Source: Bacillota bacterium
Lineage (GTDB): Bacteria; Bacillota; Bacilli; Bacillales_B; DSM-18226
DNA: 5,779 nucleotides
Reading direction: 5' to 3'
NCBI GenBank assembly: GCA_021821235.1
Contig: JAKACS010000243.1
Coordinates: forward strand, 1 to 5,779
Numbering within the stretch: position 1 is the first letter of the stretch; each line of letters opens with the position of its first letter. This document shows positions 1 to 5,779 of this stretch, piece by piece. A program made the position numbers and the translations under genes. A model generated the notes under the pieces. That model saw only the letters and a program-made list of their open reading frames with translations. It did no database searches and was not told the origin of the DNA.

Positions 1-488
1 AAGAAAAGCTTTATAATCAAATCATCAAATTAGGAATGAAACAATACGATCAAATTGTTAATTTATCAGATGAGGCTCTTACACTCACAGATAGGCGCCA
101 AAACCTGATGGAAAAAGAAACAGAGAGCTTAAAAGAATCGGAAAAGCAATTTAAAAAAGTGCAGGATGTTCAAGATGAATTGGGAAAAAAGGCGCTTAAA
201 CAACAAGCAGAGCAACTGTATGCAATAATGATGAAAAGGTATCGGGCTCACGATGAGCTGCTCAAACAGTACATGCAGGGGATCTCATATGACCGGCAGT
301 TGTATCAAATGCTAAAGGACAAAAATGTTACTTTGGATGGATTAGAAGGGCAAATCAATAAGTTGAACGATTCTTATAAAAAAATTGTCGAAGCGAATAA
401 ACAATTTAACGACTTAACAAAGCAATACAATGAGAAAAAGTTGGAGTTTTACAAAACAGCTGGATTAAAAACAAAACAAACATCCTAA
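1..488 (+). CDS. ykyA: YkyA-like putative cell-wall-binding lipoprotein, 3' part (5' truncated by window)
   Basis: The reading frame is open from the left edge (first full codon at base 3) to the TAA at 486-488, giving 161 visible residues. The ATG at 36 is internal rather than the true start, because the residues before it (EKLYNQIIKLG) continue the family-like sequence. The protein is hydrophilic and rich in Lys, Glu and Gln, with long stretches predicted by eye to be helical or coiled-coil, and has no membrane segment in the visible part. It resembles the YkyA family of Bacillus, annotated as putative cell-wall-binding lipoproteins; the signal peptide and lipobox cysteine would lie outside the window. 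The position immediately upstream of pdhA matches the B. subtilis gene order, which strengthens the call. The molecular function is unknown to me. The gene has its own terminator, so it is probably not transcribed as one unit with the PDH genes. Confidence 0.82.
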   Translation, partial: EKLYNQIIKLGMKQYDQIVNLSDEALTLTDRRQNLMEKETESLKESEKQFKKVQDVQDELGKKALKQQAEQLYAIMMKRYRAHDELLKQYMQGISYDRQLYQMLKDKNVTLDGLEGQINKLNDSYKKIVEANKQFNDLTKQYNEKKLEFYKTAGLKTKQTS

Positions 489-496
489 CGGGAAAA

Positions 497-520
497 TCGG
501 CAGATTCTGCCGACTTTTTT
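497..520 (+). terminator. Rho-independent terminator of ykyA
   Basis: A perfect 7-bp GC-rich stem, TCGGCAG (497-503) with CTGCCGA (507-513), closes a 3-base ATT loop. One C follows, then six T (515-520). It starts 9 bases after the ykyA stop codon. This is a textbook intrinsic terminator and isolates ykyA transcription from the PDH operon. Confidence 0.93.
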
Positions 521-611
521 ATAACTTGAAAATGTCGAAGAATTTGTCAATGGATTTTATGAAAATTCTATGAACTTTTCTATAACAACTTTCGAAAATG
601 AGCCTTTTTTG

Positions 612-642
612 TAGTACAGTTTTGTTCGTATCAATAGTACAG
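612..642. repeat. Direct repeat TAGTACAG x2 upstream of pdhA
   Basis: The 8-mer TAGTACAG occurs at 612-619 and again at 635-642, 23 bp from start to start, roughly two helical turns. It lies upstream of both candidate pdhA promoters, where an activator site could sit. The repeat is seen directly; a protein-binding role is inference only, and chance is possible in AT-rich DNA. Confidence 0.35.
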
Positions 643-650
643 GGATAATT

Positions 651-677
651 TTTACGAAATCGATTTTCTAATATAAT
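651..677 (+). promoter_or_regulatory. Alternative candidate sigma-A promoter for pdhA
   Basis: A perfect -10 hexamer TATAAT (672-677) is preceded by TTTACG (651-656, four of six matches to TTGACA), but with a short 15-base spacer. There is no extended -10 TG. Initiation would be near 684, giving a leader of about 325 bases. The -10 is better than that of the 706-734 candidate, but the spacing is worse. Confidence 0.3.
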
Positions 678-705
678 AATGATGTAAAATAATAAATCAT
701 AGTAA

Positions 706-734
706 TTGACGGGAGTTATTTGTTGAGGTAAACT
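706..734 (+). promoter_or_regulatory. Candidate sigma-A promoter of the pdhABCD operon
   Basis: TTGACG (706-711, five of six matches) is followed after exactly 17 bases by TAAACT (729-734, four of six). Initiation would be expected around 741-743 (bases TGG), so a G start at 742 is plausible and the leader would be about 268 bases. A short inverted repeat, TTGAG (723-727) and CTCAA (733-737), overlaps the -10. It is preferred over the candidate at 651-677 for its spacing, but neither is proven by sequence alone. Confidence 0.45.
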
Positions 735-753
735 CAATTGTGGAAACGAAAAT

Positions 754-786
754 TGTATCAATGGTATTTAAAAAATAACTGATACA
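754..786. repeat. Inverted repeat TGTATCA-N19-TGATACA in pdhA leader
   Basis: TGTATCA (754-760) and its exact reverse complement TGATACA (780-786) flank 19 AT-rich bases. The left arm also forms part of GTATCAATGG (755-764), which nearly repeats GTATCAATAG at 628-637, so the GTATCA core occurs three times around the promoter region. It could be a split operator or a weak RNA hairpin with a large loop. The arms are seen directly; any function is inference. Confidence 0.35.
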
Positions 787-884
787 GAAGTAGATGATCG
801 TGGATAAGAACGTGTATGTTTTTTTGTGATTCTTCTTGTGGAACAACTAATTGAAAACATAAAAATTTGTCTTATCTGTCATCT

Positions 885-950
885 GGTGCCGAAAATTCCT
901 TTACAATAAAAACCGTGAACGGCCATTTTTATTCGGGAATTTGGGCAACC
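885..950 (+). ncRNA. Long imperfect stem-loop in the pdhA 5' leader
   Basis: A 66-base element folds by eye into one extended hairpin with about 24 Watson-Crick pairs. From the outside in: GGT (885-887) with ACC (948-950); GCC (888-890) with GGC (944-946); AAATTCC (893-899) with GGAATTT (936-942); AATAAAAA (905-912) with TTTTTATT (926-933); CCG (913-915) with CGG (920-922) around a TGAA loop (916-919). Small internal loops and bulges interrupt it, such as 923-925. It ends about 40 bases before the pdhA ribosome binding site. It has no strong terminal T-run outside the stem, so it is not a classical terminator. It may be a cis-regulatory or mRNA-stabilising leader structure. I recognise no known riboswitch class. 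Confidence 0.5.
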
Positions 951-953
951 TAA

Positions 954-2125
<1,172 letters not shown>

Positions 2126-2128
2126 GCC

Positions 2129-3106
2129 ATGGCTCAAATGACAATGATTCAAGCGATAACGGATGCGCTGCGCACAGAATTAAAAAATGATCCAAACACA
2201 TTGGTCTTTGGGGAAGACGTTGGTGTTAACGGCGGGGTTTTCCGTGCGACTGAAGGCCTTCAAAAAGAATTTGGAGTTGATCGTGTATTCGATACTCCGC
2301 TTGCTGAATCTGGGATTGGCGGTTTAGCTATTGGTCTAAGCTTGCAAGGATTTCGTCCAATTCCGGAAATTCAGTTTTTTGGTTTCGTTTTCGAAGTAAT
2401 GGACTCTATTGCGGGACAAATGGCTCGTTTGCGTTACCGTACAGGTGGCAAGTTTCATGCTCCTGTTACGATCCGCTCACCTTTCGGTGGAGGCGTACAC
2501 ACTCCTGATATGCACGCGGATAGTTTGGAAGGACTAATAGCCCAATCTCCAGGTGTGAAGGTGGTTATCCCGTCCACTCCATATGATGCAAAAGGGCTTT
2601 TAATCTCTTCCATCCGTGACAATGATCCGGTTGTTTTCCTTGAACATATGAAATTATACCGTTCATTCCGCCAAGAAGTACCCGAAGAAGAGTACGCTAT
2701 TCCATTAGGAAAAGCAGATGTGAAACGCGAAGGAAAAGATGTTTCGATTATTACGTATGGTGCAATGGTACATGAATCATTAAAAGCTGCTGAGGAACTT
2801 GAAAAAGAAGGATTTTCAGCCGAGATAGTTGATCTTCGCACGATCAGCCCGCTTGATGTTGAAACAATCATTGCTTCAGTCGAAAAAACTGGCCGTGCCA
2901 TTGTTGTCCAAGAAGCGCAAAAACAAGCCGGGATTGCTGCACAAATTGTCGCTGAAATCAACGAACGGGCCATTTTAAGCCTTGAAGCACCGGTGCTTCG
3001 AGTTGCAGCTCCTGATACCGTTTTTGCTTTCCCGCAAGCAGAGGCCGTTTGGCTGCCAAATTATAAAGATGTCATCGAAGCTGCGAAAAAAGTTTTAACC
3101 TTTTAA
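2129..3106 (+). CDS. pdhB: Pyruvate dehydrogenase E1 component, beta subunit
   Basis: This is the beta subunit of E1, which completes the TPP site at the interface with PdhA and docks E1 onto the E2 core. At 325 residues it has the usual length for Bacillus. An N-terminal pyrimidine-binding domain covers about residues 1-185; it contains GEDVG (28-32) and Glu60 in [10 protein letters not shown], the glutamate known in this family to activate the TPP aminopyrimidine. A conserved active-site histidine, His128, sits in HTPDMHADS. The C-terminal transketolase domain spans about 200-325. The chain ends in Phe; in the Geobacillus complex the E1-beta C-terminus is known to contact the E2 peripheral-subunit-binding domain. 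A Shine-Dalgarno AAGGAG (2111-2116) lies inside the end of pdhA, 12 bases before the ATG, so translation is probably coupled. Confidence 0.97.
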   Translation: MAQMTMIQAITDALRTELKNDPNTLVFGEDVGVNGGVFRATEGLQKEFGVDRVFDTPLAESGIGGLAIGLSLQGFRPIPEIQFFGFVFEVMDSIAGQMARLRYRTGGKFHAPVTIRSPFGGGVHTPDMHADSLEGLIAQSPGVKVVIPSTPYDAKGLLISSIRDNDPVVFLEHMKLYRSFRQEVPEEEYAIPLGKADVKREGKDVSIITYGAMVHESLKAAEELEKEGFSAEIVDLRTISPLDVETIIASVEKTGRAIVVQEAQKQAGIAAQIVAEINERAILSLEAPVLRVAAPDTVFAFPQAEAVWLPNYKDVIEAAKKVLTF

Positions 3107-3115
3107 TTTTTCTTA

Positions 3116-3139
3116 TGGGGAACCATTACCTGTTCCCCA
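3116..3139 (+). promoter_or_regulatory. Intercistronic hairpin between pdhB and pdhC
   Basis: A perfect 8-bp stem, TGGGGAAC (3116-3123) with GTTCCCCA (3132-3139), encloses an 8-base loop. It starts 10 bases after the pdhB stop. What follows is A-rich (AATAACAAAAAC), with no T-run, so it should not terminate transcription. It is more likely an mRNA processing or stability element that sets E2/E3 message levels apart from E1; that role is inference. Confidence 0.6.
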
Positions 3140-3151
3140 AATAACAAAAAC

Positions 3152-3170
3152 AGGAGGGTGAATCCCGTTG
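3152..3170 (+). promoter_or_regulatory. Strong Shine-Dalgarno and TTG start of pdhC
   Basis: AGGAGGGTG (3152-3160) contains the full AGGAGG core, 10 bases from a TTG start codon at 3168-3170. No ATG or GTG start lies nearby in frame, and the first residues ([12 protein letters not shown]) align with the usual E2 N-terminus. The TTG is therefore the real start. Confidence 0.85.
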
Positions 3171-4466
3171 TCATTTCAATTTAAATTACCTGATATCGGT
3201 GAAGGAATTCACGAAGGTGAAATTGTAAAATGGTTCGTGAAGCCTGGCGATAAAGTTCAAGAAGATGATGTATTATGCGAAGTGCAAAATGATAAAGCGG
3301 TCGTTGAAATTCCATCACCAGTAGAAGGAACGGTCTTGGAAGTTTTAGTTGAAGAAGGAACAGTTGCAACGGTTGGACAGGTTCTCGTTACTTTTGATGC
3401 ACCGGGATATGAAAATATCCAATTTAAGGGCGACGAAGGTCATGAGGCACCACAAGCAGCGTCGGCACCACAAGCTGATGCAGCACCGCAAGCAACTCCT
3501 GAAAAGCCTGCTGCAGGTGTAGCACCGCAAGAACAAGTGGATCCGAATCGCTGGGTGATCGCCATGCCTTCTGTACGTAAGTATGCACGTGAAAAAGGTG
3601 TAGATATTCGCTTGGTTGCAGGCAGTGGTGAAAATGGCCGCGTTTTAAAGAGCGATATTGACGCATTCCTGAGCGGAGGTGCAGCACAAGAAGCAGTCCA
3701 ACCAGCTGAAACGGTTAAAGCTGAGGAAGCAAAAGCTGCACAAGCGCCAATTCCGCAAGGTGAATATCCGGAAACACGTGAAAAAATGAGCGGAATCCGC
3801 AAAGCAATTGCAAAAGCAATGGTAAATTCGAAACATACGGCTCCACACGTTACCCTTATGGATGAAGTAGATGTGACAAAGCTGGTTGCTCACCGCAAAA
3901 AATTCAAAGAAGTGGCTGCCGCTAAAGGGATTAAATTAACTTTCTTGCCATATATCGTAAAGGCCTTAACAAGTGCATTGCGTGAATTCCCGGCACTTAA
4001 CACTTCTTTAGATGATGCATCAAATGAAATCATTCATAAGCACTATTACAATATCGGTATTGCTGCTGATACGGATAAAGGTTTGTTGGTTCCAGTTGTC
4101 AAAGATGCTGACCGTAAATCAGTCTTCACTATTTCTAACGAAATCAATGAATTGGCTGGAAAAGCCCGCGATGGCAAGCTTGCACCAAATGAAATGAAGG
4201 GTGCTTCCTGCACGATTTCGAATATTGGTTCTGCCGGCGGACAATGGTTTACACCAGTTATTAACCATCCGGAAGTTGCAATCCTAGGTGTTGGCCGCAT
4301 TGCAGAAAAGCCAATTGTCAGAGATGGAGAAATTGTTGCTGCTCCGGTTCTTGCATTATCACTAAGCTTCGACCACCGGATGATCGATGGTGCGACTGCA
4401 CAGCATGCAATGAATCACATTAAGCGCTTATTAAATGATCCTGAACTATTGTTAATGGAGGCGTAA
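3168..4466 (+). CDS. pdhC: Dihydrolipoamide acetyltransferase, E2 core of pyruvate dehydrogenase
   Basis: E2 carries the swinging lipoyl arm, transfers acetyl from E1 to CoA and builds the core (60-mer in related Bacillus/Geobacillus enzymes). The 432-residue chain shows one lipoyl domain (about 1-79) with the lipoylated Lys43 in NDKAV. A flexible Ala/Pro/Gln linker (about 90-126) follows, then the peripheral-subunit-binding domain (about 132-168; [15 protein letters not shown]) that holds E1 or E3. After a second Ala-rich linker (about 170-198) comes the catalytic acetyltransferase domain (about 200-432), with His403 and Asp407 in SFDHRMIDG. One lipoyl domain is normal for Bacilli; Gram-negative E2 often has more. 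Translation begins at a rare TTG, and a hairpin lies just upstream, so expression may be tuned separately from pdhB. Branched-chain or oxoglutarate E2 is unlikely given the neighbours and the MEA C-terminus. Confidence 0.97.
   Translation: MSFQFKLPDIGEGIHEGEIVKWFVKPGDKVQEDDVLCEVQNDKAVVEIPSPVEGTVLEVLVEEGTVATVGQVLVTFDAPGYENIQFKGDEGHEAPQAASAPQADAAPQATPEKPAAGVAPQEQVDPNRWVIAMPSVRKYAREKGVDIRLVAGSGENGRVLKSDIDAFLSGGAAQEAVQPAETVKAEEAKAAQAPIPQGEYPETREKMSGIRKAIAKAMVNSKHTAPHVTLMDEVDVTKLVAHRKKFKEVAAAKGIKLTFLPYIVKALTSALREFPALNTSLDDASNEIIHKHYYNIGIAADTDKGLLVPVVKDADRKSVFTISNEINELAGKARDGKLAPNEMKGASCTISNIGSAGGQWFTPVINHPEVAILGVGRIAEKPIVRDGEIVAAPVLALSLSFDHRMIDGATAQHAMNHIKRLLNDPELLLMEA
3447..3500 (+). repeat. Three tandem 18-bp units in the E2 linker
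   Basis: Residues 94-111 of PdhC form three hexapeptides starting [21 protein letters not shown]. The underlying DNA repeats every 18 bp (3447, 3465, 3483); each unit opens GCACCACAAG or GCACCGCAAG. Such Ala/Pro linkers give mobility to the lipoyl domain. The repeat probably grew by slippage or local duplication, so linker length may vary between strains. Confidence 0.7.
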
Positions 4467-4469
4467 TAA

Positions 4470-5779
4470 ATGGTTGTTGGAGATTTCCCAATTGAAACAG
4501 ATACGATCGTCATCGGTGCAGGTCCTGGCGGGTATGTGGCAGCAATTCGTGCTGCCCAGCTCGGTCAAAAAGTAACGATTGTCGAAAAGGAATATGTTGG
4601 TGGAGTATGTCTGAACGTTGGCTGTATTCCTTCTAAAGCATTGATTTCTGCAGGACATCGTTATGAAACCGCTGTTCATTCCGAAGACTTTGGAATTAAA
4701 GCGGAAAACGTAAAGGTGGATTTTTCGAAAGTCCAAGAATTTAAAGCTGGCGTTGTCAAAAAATTAACCGGCGGCGTTGAAGGATTATTAAAAGGCAATA
4801 AAGTGAATATTGTTCGTGGAGAAGCATACTTTGTTGATGCGAACACACTTCGGGTAATGGATGAAAATTCAGCACAAACGTATACGTTTAAGAATGCCAT
4901 TATCGCGACTGGATCTCGTCCAATTGAATTGCCTACCTTTAAATATTCAAAACGCGTGCTGAATTCAACCGGTGCATTAAACCTGACTGAAATTCCTCAG
5001 AAAATCGTCGTGATCGGTGGCGGTGTTATCGGTATCGAACTTGGCGGTGCCTATGCAAACTTTGGCAGCCAAGTGACGATTTTAGAAGGTGCAGATGAAA
5101 TCCTCGGCATGGGCGTATTTGACAAGCAAATGGCTTCACTTGTTAAACGAACAATGAAGAAAAAAGGTGCAGAATTCTATACAAAAGCAATGGCGAAAGG
5201 CGTCGAAGAAAGAGAAGACGGTGTAACGGTAACGTTTGAAGTAAAAGGCGAAGAAAAGAAAATCGACGCTGATTATGTATTCGTTATGGTTGGACGCCGT
5301 CCAAACACGGATGAAATGGGCTTGGAACAAGCGGGAGTTAAAATGACTGATCGCGGGCTTATTGAAATCGATAGACAATGCCGCACAAATGTTAGTAATA
5401 TTTATGCAATTGGTGACGTTGTTGCAGGCCCTCAATTGGCTCATAAGGCATCATATGAGGCAAAAATTGCTGCAGAAGCTATATCTGGTCATCCATCTGA
5501 GATCGATTATCTTGGAATCCCTGCTGTTGTTTTCTCTGATCCGGAGTTAGCTTCAGTAGGATATTCAGAAGAGCAAGCGAAAAAAGAAGGGATCGAAATC
5601 AAGGCTGCGAAATTCCCGTTTGCCGCAAATGGTCGGGCATTGTCGCTTGACAGTACGGATGGTTTCTTAAAACTGATCACGCAAAAAGAAGACGGCTTAA
5701 TTATCGGGGCACAAATTGCAGGAGCAAGTGCTTCCGATATGATCGCAGAACTTGGGCTTGCAATTGAAACGGGCGTGAC
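4470..5779 (+). CDS. pdhD: Dihydrolipoamide dehydrogenase, E3 (3' truncated by window)
   Basis: E3 is a homodimeric flavoprotein that reoxidises dihydrolipoamide on E2 and reduces NAD+; it often serves several 2-oxo-acid dehydrogenases. The frame is open from the ATG at 4470 to the right edge, giving 436 residues; Bacillus E3 is about 470, so roughly 35 are missing. Visible motifs are the FAD Rossmann motif GAGPGG (16-21), the redox disulfide Cys47/Cys52 in [19 protein letters not shown] (146-151), the NAD-binding GGGVIG (183-188) and the second FAD motif YAIGD (312-316). The dimerisation domain starts near 350. The catalytic His-Glu near the C-terminus lies beyond the window. There is no fused lipoyl domain. 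GGAGG (4457-4461) lies 8 bases before the start, inside the end of pdhC, and the gap of three bases after the pdhC stop is itself a second in-frame TAA. Confidence 0.97.
   Translation, partial: MVVGDFPIETDTIVIGAGPGGYVAAIRAAQLGQKVTIVEKEYVGGVCLNVGCIPSKALISAGHRYETAVHSEDFGIKAENVKVDFSKVQEFKAGVVKKLTGGVEGLLKGNKVNIVRGEAYFVDANTLRVMDENSAQTYTFKNAIIATGSRPIELPTFKYSKRVLNSTGALNLTEIPQKIVVIGGGVIGIELGGAYANFGSQVTILEGADEILGMGVFDKQMASLVKRTMKKKGAEFYTKAMAKGVEEREDGVTVTFEVKGEEKKIDADYVFVMVGRRPNTDEMGLEQAGVKMTDRGLIEIDRQCRTNVSNIYAIGDVVAGPQLAHKASYEAKIAAEAISGHPSEIDYLGIPAVVFSDPELASVGYSEEQAKKEGIEIKAAKFPFAANGRALSLDSTDGFLKLITQKEDGLIIGAQIAGASASDMIAELGLAIETGV

Noticed and set aside
519..761. 80-codon minus-strand reading frame in the ykyA-pdhA spacer
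   Set aside because: There is no Shine-Dalgarno before its ATG, the composition is what AT-rich non-coding DNA gives, it overlaps the candidate promoters and I recognise no family.
740..778. Leader mini-ORF starting GTG (12 codons)
   Set aside because: The predicted transcription start falls within its start codon, and there is no run of regulatory codons to suggest an attenuation peptide.
819..825. Run of seven T in the leader as a terminator or attenuator
   Set aside because: No stable GC-containing stem immediately precedes it.
2455..2973. 172-codon minus-strand frame antisense to pdhB
   Set aside because: It lies wholly inside pdhB, is rich in Ser/Ile/Thr as expected of an antisense shadow, and has no family resemblance.
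3116..3150. Terminator after pdhB
   Set aside because: The stem is good, but A-rich sequence, not a T-run, follows it, and pdhC and pdhD belong to the same complex.

Overview
The window holds the pyruvate dehydrogenase (PDH) operon of a low-GC Firmicute, most likely a member of the Bacillaceae. The gene order (ykyA-like lipoprotein gene, pdhA, pdhB, pdhC, pdhD), the protein lengths and the near-identity of the motifs to Bacillus subtilis and Geobacillus stearothermophilus PDH subunits, as I remember them, all support this. The genus cannot be fixed from the sequence alone. No mobile element, CRISPR array, tRNA or rRNA gene is visible, and no undescribed multi-gene system. The less routine signals are in the non-coding parts.

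Layout: bases 1-488 are the 3' part of a YkyA-type gene whose N-terminus, expected to carry a lipoprotein signal, lies outside the window. A clear intrinsic terminator (497-520) separates it from the PDH operon. Bases 521-1009 are a gene-free, AT-rich stretch of nearly 500 bases. It contains candidate sigma-A promoters, short direct and inverted repeats, and a long imperfect stem-loop (885-950) just upstream of the pdhA ribosome binding site. pdhA (1010-2125) and pdhB (2129-3106) are tightly coupled. A 61-base gap with a perfect 8-bp hairpin precedes pdhC (3168-4466), which begins with TTG after a strong Shine-Dalgarno sequence. pdhD starts at 4470, three bases after the pdhC stop, and runs off the right edge with its last ~35 residues missing.

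Function: PdhA and PdhB form the thiamine-diphosphate-dependent E1, which decarboxylates pyruvate and acetylates the lipoyl group of PdhC (E2). PdhC transfers the acetyl group to CoA and forms the structural core. PdhD (E3) reoxidises dihydrolipoamide using FAD and NAD+. The complex links glycolysis to the TCA cycle and fatty-acid synthesis. The catalytic residues that fall inside the window are intact in all four subunits, so the operon looks functional.
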